Below, one piece after another: positions 1 through 8,838 of a DNA stretch of 64,000 nucleotides (position 1 is its first letter; each line of letters opens with the position of its first letter). This DNA comes from Actinomycetes bacterium (GTDB lineage Bacteria > Actinomycetota > Acidimicrobiia > Acidimicrobiales > Bog-793), in the NCBI GenBank assembly GCA_021809425.1, contig JAKBAA010000005.1:1-64000 (forward strand). Direction: 5' to 3'. The position numbers and the translations under genes were made by a program. The notes under the pieces were generated by a model. That model saw only the letters and a list, made by a program, of their open reading frames with translations, did no database searches and was not told the origin of the DNA.

Positions 1-453
1 CAGTTACTGCTCGAGCATCCCGTGGCGGTGGCGAGCCTGCTCGCCTCGGACGTGGCGCGGGACTTCCCGGAGCTGAAGCTCGTCATCTCCCACGGGGGCG
101 GCGCCATCCCCTACCAGATGGGCCGCTTCCTCGCCGGCGCCACCCGCAGCGGCGTCGAGCTCCGCGACCAGCTACGCACGCTGTGGTTCGACACCTGCCT
201 GTACACCCGGGACGCCATCGAGCTGCTCGTCCGGGCTGTCGGCGCCGACCGGTGCTGCTTCGGCTCGGAGAAGCCCGGCACGGGGTCGGTGCGGAACCCG
301 GCGACCGGCCGGTGGTACGACGACATCAAGGTGCTCGTCGAGGAGATCGAGTGGCTCGGCGACGAGGACCGGGCCCAGATCTTCCAAGGCAACGCCGTAG
401 CGCTGTTCCACCTCGAGGCGGCAGGCGTCGCCTCGAGGGGCGATGCCCGCTGA
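1..453 (+). CDS. Amidohydrolase family (amidohydrolase_2) C-terminal part, gene starts upstream of window
   Basis: ORF open at left edge; ISHGGGAIPYQMGRF and RCCFGSEKPG motifs typical of amidohydrolase_2 / ACMSD-type proteins. Confidence 0.75.
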   Translation, partial: QLLLEHPVAVASLLASDVARDFPELKLVISHGGGAIPYQMGRFLAGATRSGVELRDQLRTLWFDTCLYTRDAIELLVRAVGADRCCFGSEKPGTGSVRNPATGRWYDDIKVLVEEIEWLGDEDRAQIFQGNAVALFHLEAAGVASRGDAR

Positions 454-2242
454 CGTGGCCGGCTCGGCACGCACCGGGGCGTGGCGCGGCCGGCGCCGCG
501 CCGGCCGGCCGCCCCGGCGGATCACCCCGGGGCTGCTCGTGCTGTGCGCGCTCTGCCTCGTGCTGTTCGTCTGGCCGGTGCTCATGCTCGCCTACGGCGC
601 CTTCCGCACAGCGCCGCCGGACCTCGGCGGCAGCTTCTCGGCACACGGGTTCCTCGCCACGCTCTCGGACGGTTCGATGTGGCAGGCGTTCGGCAACTCG
701 ATCCTTCTGTCGGGCTCGACCGTGCTCCTGTCGACGGCGCTCGCCGTCTACCTGGCCTGGACCGTGACCCGCACCGACACGCCGCTGCGGCGGCTGGTCA
801 CGCCGATGATGGTGATGACCTTCGCCATCCCGCCCCTGTTCTTCACCCTCAGCTGGGCGATGCTCGGCCAGCAGCCGGTCGGCCTTCTCGACAAGGCGCT
901 CCACGCCCTGTTCGGCGTGGCCCCGTTCAACGCCCAGTCGTGGTACGGGATGATCGGCGTGAGCGTGCTGGCGGCCACCGCCGCCGAGTACCTGTTGCTG
1001 CTCGGCCCCTTCCTGGCGCTCGACCGCTCGCTCGAGGAGGCGGCGCTCGTGAGCGGCGCCCGCAGGCTCCGCGCCTTCGTCACGATCGAGCTGCCGGCGC
1101 TCGCCCCGTCGATCCTCGGCGTGATGATCCTCGGCTTCGTGCTCGGTCTCGGCTTCCTCACGGTGCCGCTGCTGCTCGGCGAGCCCGCCGGCATCTACGT
1201 GCTGCCGACCGAGATCTACCGCCTGATCGACGGCACCAGCCCGGCGAACTACGCCGGCGCCAGCACCCTGTCGCTGCTGCTCGTCGCCGTCGTGCTCGTG
1301 CTGGTCGCCGCACAGCAACGCCTGATCGGACGGCGGTCGTTCACGACGATGACGGGCAAGAGCTTCCGCCGCGAGCGGCTGCGCCTCGGCAAGGCCCGTT
1401 ACGTCGGTACGGCCGTCATCCTCGTCTACGGGCTCCTCGCGCTCGTCCTGCCGCTCGGGCAGTTCGTCCTCGGCTCGTTCGAGCCGTACTTCGGCGTGTA
1501 CAAGCACCTGTCGCTCGTCAACTACCGGACCGTGCTCGGCACGGCGGGCACCGGCAGCGCCTTCTGGACGACCGTGGTCGTGGCCGTGGTCGCCGGGTTC
1601 TGCGCGTCGTGCCTGGCCGTCTGGATCGCCCTCGTCGGCCAGCGCTCCCGGTCGCGCCTGCGACGGCTGCCGGACCTGTCGCTGTGGCTGCTGTGGGCCG
1701 TGCCCGGCATCACGCTGAGCCTCGGCATCATCTGGGCCTACCTCTCGGTTCCCGGGCTGAAGCGCCTGTACGCCACCCAGTGGATCGTCCTCCTCGCCCT
1801 CGTCGTCGGCACCGCCCCGATCGCCAGCCGGGCCCTCTCCGGCCCGATCGGCCAGATCGCCCGTGACCTCGAGGAGGCGGCCCGGACCGCCGGCGCCTCG
1901 GCGTTCCGGGCCACCGTCGGCATCCTGCTCCGCCTCGTCCTTCCGGCGTTCGCCGTGTCGTGGTTCCTCGCCGGCATCGTGGCCTCGGGGAACCTCGACA
2001 TCCCGATCCTCCTGGCGTCGCCGACGAACCAGACGGTCCCGCTCGTCGCCTACAACCTGTACGACAACGGCTCGCTCGCCGGTGCCGCCGCCGTGTTCTG
2101 CCTGCTGCTCGCCGGCATCGCCTGCGTCCTCGCCCTCGGCGCCGCCGTCCGCGGTGTGCTCGGGCTGCGGGCACGACGCCTGCTCGGGGGCGACCGGGCG
2201 CCGCAGGGGGCGGGCACGACGCCGGCGGGCGGGGTCGGCTGA
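443..2242 (+). CDS. ABC transporter permease, fused two-domain Fe3+/thiamine/phosphonate type
   Basis: About 12 hydrophobic segments and two EAA-like loops (LEEAALVSGARRLRAF, LEEAARTAGASAFRATVGILLRLVLP); overlaps preceding stop. Confidence 0.88.
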   Translation: MPADVAGSARTGAWRGRRRAGRPPRRITPGLLVLCALCLVLFVWPVLMLAYGAFRTAPPDLGGSFSAHGFLATLSDGSMWQAFGNSILLSGSTVLLSTALAVYLAWTVTRTDTPLRRLVTPMMVMTFAIPPLFFTLSWAMLGQQPVGLLDKALHALFGVAPFNAQSWYGMIGVSVLAATAAEYLLLLGPFLALDRSLEEAALVSGARRLRAFVTIELPALAPSILGVMILGFVLGLGFLTVPLLLGEPAGIYVLPTEIYRLIDGTSPANYAGASTLSLLLVAVVLVLVAAQQRLIGRRSFTTMTGKSFRRERLRLGKARYVGTAVILVYGLLALVLPLGQFVLGSFEPYFGVYKHLSLVNYRTVLGTAGTGSAFWTTVVVAVVAGFCASCLAVWIALVGQRSRSRLRRLPDLSLWLLWAVPGITLSLGIIWAYLSVPGLKRLYATQWIVLLALVVGTAPIASRALSGPIGQIARDLEEAARTAGASAFRATVGILLRLVLPAFAVSWFLAGIVASGNLDIPILLASPTNQTVPLVAYNLYDNGSLAGAAAVFCLLLAGIACVLALGAAVRGVLGLRARRLLGGDRAPQGAGTTPAGGVG

Positions 2243-3420
2243 TGGCCGGGGTCCGCATCCGCGGGCTCGCCAAGCGTTTCGAGGGCAAGGTCGTCCTCGA
2301 GGGGCTCGACCTCGAGGTGGGCGACGGCGAGCTGCTCACCCTCCTCGGCCCGAGCGGCTGCGGCAAGACGACGACCCTGCGCTGCGTCGCCGGGCTGGAG
2401 CGGCCGGACGGCGGCGAGATCCACATCGGTGACCGCCTCGTGGCCTCGCCGGCGGCGGGCGTCCACGAGCCACCCAACCGGCGCGGCATCGGCATGGTGT
2501 TCCAGAGCTACGCCCTCTGGCCGCACATGACGGTGTTCTCGAACGTCGCCTACCCACTCCGCATCCGCCGGCGCGATCGGGCGACGATCCGCCGCCAGGT
2601 CCTCGAGGTCCTCGCCGCCGTCGGCATGGAGGCCTACGCCGAGCGGTCGGTGACGGCACTGTCCGGCGGCCAGCAGCAGCGCGTGGCGCTCGCCCGGGCC
2701 CTCGTCGCCCAGCCACAGGTCCTGCTCTTCGACGAGCCCCTTTCCAACCTGGACGCCAAGCTGCGCATCGCCATGCGCCGCCAGATCCGCGCCGTCCACG
2801 ACCAGGCGGGCGCCGCCTCGGTGTACGTCACCCACGACCAGGAGGAGGCGATCACGCTCTCGGACCGGGTCGTCGTCCTCGACCGCGGCGTCGTCCAGCA
2901 GGTCGGCACTCCCCGGGACATCTACCGGCGGCCGGCGAACCGGTTCGTGGCCGACTTCCTCGGCTTCGAGAACCTGCTCACGGCGACCGTCGTCGGCGGC
3001 GGCGGCGACCGGGTCGGGCTCCGCCTGGCGGGTGCCGGTGGTGGGGTCATGGCAAGCTCCACGCACCCCCGCCTCGCCGGCGAGACCGTGGTGCTCGCCG
3101 TGCGCGCCGGCGATATCGCCTGCGAGCCGGTGCCTACGGCCGGCAGCCCAGGGGACCCGGCCGGCGGGCTCCTCGGCACGCTCGTGTCCACCGAGGACGC
3201 CGGCGACCGGGTCGAGCGGACCGTCGAGGTCGGCGGTCAGCGGTTGCTCGCCCGCAGCCCCGAGACGGAGGGCGACCCCGACGTGCTGCGGCCGGGCGAC
3301 GCCGTGCTCGTGCGCGTCGCCCCGACCCGCGCCGTCGCCCTCGACGACACCGGGGCACGGCCGGCCGAGACCCGGCCACACCACCATCGACCAGCAGCAT
3401 CCACCAGGGAGGGAACATGA
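2242..3420 (+). CDS. ABC transporter ATP-binding protein (PotA/FbpC type)
   Basis: Walker A GPSGCGKTTTLR, signature LSGGQQQRVALARAL, Walker B LLFDEPLSNLD; TGATG overlap with permease. Confidence 0.92.
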   Translation: MAGVRIRGLAKRFEGKVVLEGLDLEVGDGELLTLLGPSGCGKTTTLRCVAGLERPDGGEIHIGDRLVASPAAGVHEPPNRRGIGMVFQSYALWPHMTVFSNVAYPLRIRRRDRATIRRQVLEVLAAVGMEAYAERSVTALSGGQQQRVALARALVAQPQVLLFDEPLSNLDAKLRIAMRRQIRAVHDQAGAASVYVTHDQEEAITLSDRVVVLDRGVVQQVGTPRDIYRRPANRFVADFLGFENLLTATVVGGGGDRVGLRLAGAGGGVMASSTHPRLAGETVVLAVRAGDIACEPVPTAGSPGDPAGGLLGTLVSTEDAGDRVERTVEVGGQRLLARSPETEGDPDVLRPGDAVLVRVAPTRAVALDDTGARPAETRPHHHRPAASTREGT

Positions 3421-4514
3421 AGCTCAAGAAGGCCGTGATGGCGGCGACCGCGACCACGGTCACCGGGATCGCGCTCGTCGGTAGCGGGGTCGCCGGTGCC
3501 TCGTCACCACAGCGGGCCAGCCGGCAGCGCGCGCACGGTGGGTCGCCACTGTCGGCCCTGTACCACAAGGCGATGGCCGCCAAGCAGACCAGCGTCGTCA
3601 TCTACGGACCGACCGCCGGCACCGACACCGCCCTGTACAACGCCTTCAAGCAGGAGTTCCCGGGCATCACGGTCACCGGCGTGCCGGTCGTCGGCCCGCC
3701 CATGTCGGCCAAGCTGGCAGCAGAGTTCTCGAGCGGCAAGCACGTCGCGGATCTGGCCTACACCGGCAGCACCAACATGCTCCAGTACGCCCAGGCCCAC
3801 TGGCTCGTCCCCTTCACCCCGGCGACGGCCCCTGCGGCGAGCCGCCTGCCGGCTGGTGACGTCGGGCCGGGGAACACCTTCTACGGGACGAGCATCACGC
3901 CGTTCGTCACCATCTACAACACCTCGGCCGTCACCGCCGCCCAGGTGCCGAAGACGTGGCAGGCGCTGCTGGCGCCGCGCTGGAAGAACAAGATGGGGAT
4001 CGTCGACCCGACCGCCATCGGCGAGATGGACGACGTGTTCGCCCACCTCGCCAAGGCACCGGGCATGGCCGACTACATGGCCAAGCTGCACGCCCAGCAG
4101 GTCGAGCTGTTCCCGGCGTCCGAGGTCACCGGCGCCCTCACCGCCGTCGCCCAGGGGGCCAAGGCGATCGGCATCGAGGAGGGTTACAACTTCTACGAGG
4201 TCGCGGCGAAGGCGGGTGCCCCGATCGCCTTCTCGCTCCTCCAGAAGGACAACTACACGACGACGCTGTACATGGGCCTGCTGAAGGGGGCACCGGACCC
4301 GCTCGCCGCGCAGCTGTACGAGGACTTCCTGTTCACCCCGACGGCGCAGAAGGTGATCGCCGCCAACGGCGACTACTCGCCGGTTCCCGGCTCGCCGGCG
4401 CCGAAGGGGCTGCCCTCCTACGCCAAGCTGCCGAAGATGCCGTTCATCCCGCTCTCCGCCAGCCTGCAGGCAGACCTCGCGGCGATCGCCCAGGCGAAGA
4501 AGCTCTGGGGCTAG
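3417..4514 (+). CDS. ABC transporter extracellular solute-binding protein (Fe3+-type)
   Basis: Signal peptide; VVIYGPTAGTDTALYNAFKQEFPGITVTG and KKTWQ/LLAPRWKNKMGIVDPTA-type motifs; ATGA overlap with ATPase gene. Confidence 0.88.
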   Translation: MKLKKAVMAATATTVTGIALVGSGVAGASSPQRASRQRAHGGSPLSALYHKAMAAKQTSVVIYGPTAGTDTALYNAFKQEFPGITVTGVPVVGPPMSAKLAAEFSSGKHVADLAYTGSTNMLQYAQAHWLVPFTPATAPAASRLPAGDVGPGNTFYGTSITPFVTIYNTSAVTAAQVPKTWQALLAPRWKNKMGIVDPTAIGEMDDVFAHLAKAPGMADYMAKLHAQQVELFPASEVTGALTAVAQGAKAIGIEEGYNFYEVAAKAGAPIAFSLLQKDNYTTTLYMGLLKGAPDPLAAQLYEDFLFTPTAQKVIAANGDYSPVPGSPAPKGLPSYAKLPKMPFIPLSASLQADLAAIAQAKKLWG

Positions 4515-4537
4515 CCGGCCCGGGCGCCGGCACGGCA

Positions 4538-4575
4538 CCCCCCGGCGGAGCGGACCTGCCGCTCCCGCCGGGGGG
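4538..4575 (+). terminator. Strong GC-rich hairpin 3' of the ABC importer operon
   Basis: CCCCCCGGCGGAGCGG-acctg-CCGCTCCCGCCGGGGGG, near-perfect stem with one bulge; no clear U tract. Confidence 0.6.
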
Positions 4576-4679
4576 CGCCGCCGAGCCCGGCAGACCAGGC
4601 CTTCTGCCTCCTCCCGTCTCCTGTTCTCAGCGCAGCGCCACATGTCGCGCGCTCTGTCTCATCCCGAGTGCGATAGATT

Positions 4680-5255
4680 GTGGCGATGACGTCCTCTCCG
4701 CGCCGGCTCGTCGTCGGCATGTCGGGTTCGAGCGCACCGCAGCTCGGCATCAAGCTCCTCGAGGTCCTGCACCAGCTCCGTACCGTCGAGACCCATCTCG
4801 TCCTGACCGAAGGCGCCAAGCTCACCATCAAGCTCGAGACCAGCCATGACCCCGACGCCGTCGCCACGCTGGCTGACGTCGTTCACGACAACAACAACCT
4901 GGCTGCCGCCATCTCGTCGGGCTCCTTCCTCACGATGGGGATGGTCGTCGTCCCCTGCTCGATGCGCTCCCTCGCCTCCATCGCCGCCGGAACCTCGACC
5001 GATCTCCTCACGAGAGCGGCCGACGTCACCTTGAAGGAGCGACGCCCGCTCATCCTTGTCACAAGAGAGACGCCGCTCAGCCTGATCCACCTCCGCAACA
5101 TGGAGACGGTGACCCTTGCCGGCGGGACGATCCTGCCACCCATGCCCGCCTTCTATCACCATCCCGAGTCGATCGACGACCTGCTTGCCCAGACGACCGG
5201 CAAGGTCTTGGACCAGTTCCGCATCGAGCACGAGCTGTTCCGGCGATGGGACTAG
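4680..5255 (+). CDS. ubiX: UbiX-family flavin prenyltransferase
   Basis: VVGMSGSSAPQLGIKLLE, GSFLTMGMVVVPCSMRSLASIAAG, RRPLILVTRETPLSLIHLRNM motifs; GTG start. Confidence 0.92.
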   Translation: MAMTSSPRRLVVGMSGSSAPQLGIKLLEVLHQLRTVETHLVLTEGAKLTIKLETSHDPDAVATLADVVHDNNNLAAAISSGSFLTMGMVVVPCSMRSLASIAAGTSTDLLTRAADVTLKERRPLILVTRETPLSLIHLRNMETVTLAGGTILPPMPAFYHHPESIDDLLAQTTGKVLDQFRIEHELFRRWD

Positions 5256-5695
5256 CCGTTCCGCGCGAGCTCGTCGCGTACCTCTCGGGCATGCCCGCCC
5301 TCGGCACCGCGGAGTCGGTCATCCCGCTCCTCACGGTCGACGCCGCCGGCTTCCCCCACGGCTGCCTCCTCTCGCGTGGCCAGATCGCTGCGACCGGGTC
5401 GGAGATCCAGCTCGCCGTGACGAGCCCGGGGACTCGGGGCAACCTCCACGAGCGAGGCCGCGGGCTGCTGCTCGTCGCCCTCGGCGACACCGTCCACCAC
5501 TGCAAGCTGCGCCTGCTCCGTCTGGACGAGGCGGACGAGCTGCTCGTCGCCTCGTGCGAGCTCGTCGCCCACAAGGCGGACTCGCTCGGGATCGCGCTCG
5601 CACCGATGACCTTCGTCGCCAGCCCCGAGATCGCTCGCTTCGAGCGGTGGGAGGAGGTCGCCTCTCGCTTGGAGGCGATCGCCGGCGAGCACTGA
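5246..5695 (+). CDS. Pyridoxamine 5'-phosphate oxidase-like / FMN-binding split-barrel protein
   Basis: Size and split-barrel-like pattern; overlaps ubiX stop (translational coupling). Confidence 0.5.
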   Translation: MGLAVPRELVAYLSGMPALGTAESVIPLLTVDAAGFPHGCLLSRGQIAATGSEIQLAVTSPGTRGNLHERGRGLLLVALGDTVHHCKLRLLRLDEADELLVASCELVAHKADSLGIALAPMTFVASPEIARFERWEEVASRLEAIAGEH

Positions 5696-5797
5696 CCCGT
5701 CGCCGCCATCAGGTCGCCCGACCGCGCAGCGCTCGCGTCGCCGGCCGGCCGGCATCACGAGGCCCGGCCCCGCCACACGGTACCCTTGCCTTGGAGC

Positions 5798-5810
5798 AGA
5801 ATCCCTTTCT
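5798..5810. promoter_or_regulatory. Putative cluster operator AGAA-TCCCT-TTCT
   Basis: Shared palindrome, about 130 bp 5' of the amidohydrolase start. Confidence 0.5.
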
Positions 5811-5940
5811 AGTGCAGCGAGCGTAGCAACACGCCGATCCGCTGGCAACGGCCGACGCTCGAGGCCGCACGGCGCCGGAGCAGCTCCACGAGGCGGATGG
5901 TCCGCCACATCCGACGATCTCCGACGAGGAGGAGCGACCC

Positions 5941-6984
5941 GTGCTCTCCGGGCTACCCGTGATCGACCTCCACCACCACTACATCCCCCCGGCCCTGCTG
6001 ACCTCGCTGCAAGCCCTGGCCAACGGCAAGGCCCGCCTCGTGAACCACCTCGTGTCGGTGACCCTCAATCCGGACCTTGCCGACGTCGAGGCGCATCTCG
6101 AGGCCATGGCGCGCGCAGGGATCGACCTGGCCGTCGTCGCCTACTCCGCCCTCAGCGCGCTCGGTCCGGAGGTCTGCGCGAGCCTCAACGAGGCCGTCGC
6201 CGAGCTGCAGGCCGACCATCCGGCAGCCTTCCTCGGCGCTGCGCACGTCGACCTTCGCGACCCGGCGACCGCCGTGCGAGAGCTCGTCCGATGCGAGTCC
6301 GAGCTCGGCCTCCGGGCGCTCGCCCTCCCGACCTCTGCCCCGGCGCTCCAGCTCGACGACCCGTCCCTGGCGCCGCTCTGGGACAAGGCCGAGCAGCTGG
6401 GCCTTCCCATCATCTTGCACCCCGCCTCCCTGCCGGTCGGCGCCTCGACCGACCACGGGCTCGAGCGCTCCTGCGCTCGGCCCTTCGACACCACGACGGC
6501 CATCGTGCGCCTCATGCACGCCGTCCTCCCCCTGCACCCCACCCTTCGCTTCGTCGCGCCACACTGCGGGGGCACCGCTCCCTACCTGAAGGGACGCCTC
6601 CAGATGTTCCACACGGCACCTGGCGAGCGGCCGCGAAGCCTCCCGCGCACCCAGCGGGAGCTGCACGAAGAGGGTCTAAACGACCAGTTCGAGCGTCTCT
6701 GGCGCCAGCTCTACGTGGACACCGCCGGCAACGGAGGATGGACGCCAGTGGTGCGGGCCGCGCTCGACATCGTCTCGGCCGACCGTGTCTGCTTCGGATC
6801 GGACTACCCCCTCGAGGCCCACAGCCCCGAGACGATGACCGAGCTGGTCGACGCCATGGCCTCGCTCCAGCTCCCGAAGGCCGACCTCGCCGCCGTGGCC
6901 TTCGCGAACGCTGCGTCGCTCCTCGGCCTCCACGACCTCGCCGGGGCGCCGACCGACCGGACAGGGCCAGCCTCAGCCGGTTGA
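5941..6984 (+). CDS. Amidohydrolase (ACMSD/PicC/gamma-resorcylate decarboxylase-like)
   Basis: IDLHHHYIPP N-terminal metal motif, APHCGGTAPYLKGR, VCFGSDYPLEAHSPETM. Confidence 0.82.
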   Translation: MLSGLPVIDLHHHYIPPALLTSLQALANGKARLVNHLVSVTLNPDLADVEAHLEAMARAGIDLAVVAYSALSALGPEVCASLNEAVAELQADHPAAFLGAAHVDLRDPATAVRELVRCESELGLRALALPTSAPALQLDDPSLAPLWDKAEQLGLPIILHPASLPVGASTDHGLERSCARPFDTTTAIVRLMHAVLPLHPTLRFVAPHCGGTAPYLKGRLQMFHTAPGERPRSLPRTQRELHEEGLNDQFERLWRQLYVDTAGNGGWTPVVRAALDIVSADRVCFGSDYPLEAHSPETMTELVDAMASLQLPKADLAAVAFANAASLLGLHDLAGAPTDRTGPASAG

Positions 6985-7749
6985 GGCGGACATCGCCCGT
7001 CCGTCGAGCGGGTGGCGCGCACCGGCTCCGTTCGTCGAGAAGCCGCTCGCCTTCCGCCGCAGGTACTGCCACCCCGAGTCCATGAGGCGCGGGTTCCACA
7101 CCTCTTCCCGCTTCAGCGCCGACTCGGCCTCGTTGGACCACGTCACGAGCTCGCCCGCCGCCATGGCCGCGAGCTGTACCTGGCATGCCCGGTCGAGGAG
7201 CAATGCGGTCATGACACCGGCCGCCACCGTCTCGCCGGCCGTGACGAGGCCGTGGCGTGGCATGAGGCACGCCCGGGCATCGCCGAGGGCGCTCGCGAGG
7301 TCGGCCCCCAGCTCCCTCGTCTTCACGAGGCTCCCGGTCTGCAAGAAGCGCGGCAGCTCCGGATGCGAGAAGAGCACCCCTTCGTGGGAGAGCGCCCGAA
7401 GCGCGACGCCGAGCGACGAGAAGGCGTTCGCCGCCGCCGAGTGCGTGTGGACGACGCAGTTGACCTCGGGTCGTCGCCGAAGGATCTCGCCGTGGATCGG
7501 GAACTCGATATGACGCGACCCCGTGCCTGCGAGGATCTCGCCGTCGAAGCTGAGCAGCAGGAGGTTCGAGGGATCGACCTCCTCGAACCCGAGGCCGGAG
7601 GCCTTCATCCAGAAGCCCCGGCCACCCGGGTCCCGGACCGACACGTGACCCCAGACGAGATCCCCCTGCCCCTCGGCGCCGAGCACCTGGTTGGCCTCGA
7701 CGGCCAACCGTACGATCTCCTCGACGTCATCCTCACGCGCCAGTGCCAT
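6973..7749 (-). CDS. Class II aldolase/adducin family protein (paralog 1)
   Basis: GHVSVRDP, CVVHTHSAAANAFSSL, PRHGLVTAGETV; ATG at 7749 preferred over longer ORF. Confidence 0.85.
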   Translation of the reverse strand: MALAREDDVEEIVRLAVEANQVLGAEGQGDLVWGHVSVRDPGGRGFWMKASGLGFEEVDPSNLLLLSFDGEILAGTGSRHIEFPIHGEILRRRPEVNCVVHTHSAAANAFSSLGVALRALSHEGVLFSHPELPRFLQTGSLVKTRELGADLASALGDARACLMPRHGLVTAGETVAAGVMTALLLDRACQVQLAAMAAGELVTWSNEAESALKREEVWNPRLMDSGWQYLRRKASGFSTNGAGARHPLDGRAMSASTG

Positions 7750-7754
7750 GCGGC

Positions 7755-7769
7755 AAGAATATATTTCTT
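7755..7769. promoter_or_regulatory. Putative cluster operator AAGAA-TATAT-TTCTT between divergent aldolase and Pht5-like genes
   Basis: Shared palindrome extended to 15 bp. Confidence 0.55.
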
Positions 7770-7843
7770 TTACCGATAGCGCTAGGTGCCCACGCCGACC
7801 CTCGCCCGAGGGTGGCCGCCGCAGCGCGACGAGGGGGACGACG

Positions 7844-8833
7844 ATGGGTGCGCTTCGCCTGAGCATCGCCACCACCGACTACGACCACTTCCGGGACTTC
7901 CGGCTCGGCGAGGTGCGCGCAGCCGGGATCGACCCCATCTGGTCGCTTCTCGGCCACCACGAGATCTTTGCCCGCTTCGCCGCCCACCGGGAGTGGGATG
8001 TGAGCGAGCTCTCCATCGCCAAGTTCTCCGCCGAGGTGACGCGACCGGACGCCGACATCGTCGGCCTCCCCGTGGTCTGCTCGCGCTTGTTCCGCTTCGG
8101 CTCGTTCTACGTGAACCGCAGGAGCGGGATCAAGGAGGCAGCCGACCTGCGCGGGCGGCGGGTCGGCTCACCCGAGTGGGCCCATTCCGCCGCCGTGTAC
8201 ATGCGCGGGTGGCTCGGCGACGAGGTCGGCGTCCGCCTCGACGAGGTCGACTGGTACCAGGCCGGGGCCAATGCCCCGGGACGGAGGGAGAAGGTCCAGA
8301 TCGAGCTGCCCGAGGGCGTCTCGCTCACGCGGGTCGCCGACCGCTCGCTCTCGGACATGCTCGCCTCGGGCGACCTCGACGCCGCCATCATCGCCCGCCC
8401 GCCCACCTGCTTCCTCGAGGGGCATCCGGACGTCGTCCGCCTCTTCCCGGACTTCCGAGCGCGCGAAGAGGACTACTACCGCCGCACCCGCGTCTGGCCC
8501 ATCATGCACATCGTGGCCCTCCGGCGCGACCTCGTCGAAGCGCACCCGTGGGTGCCGCGAAACCTGTACAACGCCTTCGCGGAGTCCAAGCGCCGCAGCC
8601 TCGAGCGCCTGCTCGACCCGGCCGTCTCTCGCTACCCGCTCGCCTGGCTGCCGGCATACGGCCAGCGGATGGCCCAGCTGTTCGAGGGCGACCCCTTCCC
8701 CTTCGGGCTCGAGGCCAACCTCCCGACCTTCTCCCTGCTGCTGCGCTATGCCCACGAGCAGGGCATCGCCCAGCGCCAGGCGACCCCCGCCGAGGTGTTC
8801 ACCGCCGGCATCGAGACGGCCGTCGTGATCTGA
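7844..8833 (+). CDS. 4,5-dihydroxyphthalate decarboxylase-like protein (Pht5-like, PBP-II fold), paralog 1
   Basis: WDVSELSIAKF, RRVGSPEWAHSAAVYMRGWL, FPDFRAREEDYYRRTRVWPIMHIV; no signal peptide. Confidence 0.78.
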   Translation: MGALRLSIATTDYDHFRDFRLGEVRAAGIDPIWSLLGHHEIFARFAAHREWDVSELSIAKFSAEVTRPDADIVGLPVVCSRLFRFGSFYVNRRSGIKEAADLRGRRVGSPEWAHSAAVYMRGWLGDEVGVRLDEVDWYQAGANAPGRREKVQIELPEGVSLTRVADRSLSDMLASGDLDAAIIARPPTCFLEGHPDVVRLFPDFRAREEDYYRRTRVWPIMHIVALRRDLVEAHPWVPRNLYNAFAESKRRSLERLLDPAVSRYPLAWLPAYGQRMAQLFEGDPFPFGLEANLPTFSLLLRYAHEQGIAQRQATPAEVFTAGIETAVVI

Positions 8834-8838
8834 CCCGG

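Noticed and set aside
326-1507. Long minus-strand ORF opposite the permease gene
   Set aside because: Low-complexity Arg/Glu/Gly/His-rich translation typical of a shadow ORF in GC-rich DNA; the plus-strand permease has clear motifs.
4590-4607. GCAGAC-CAGGCC-TTCTGC upstream of ubiX as a sixth cluster operator
   Set aside because: Spacing is N6 rather than N5 and one arm is mismatched; not counted among the operator sites.
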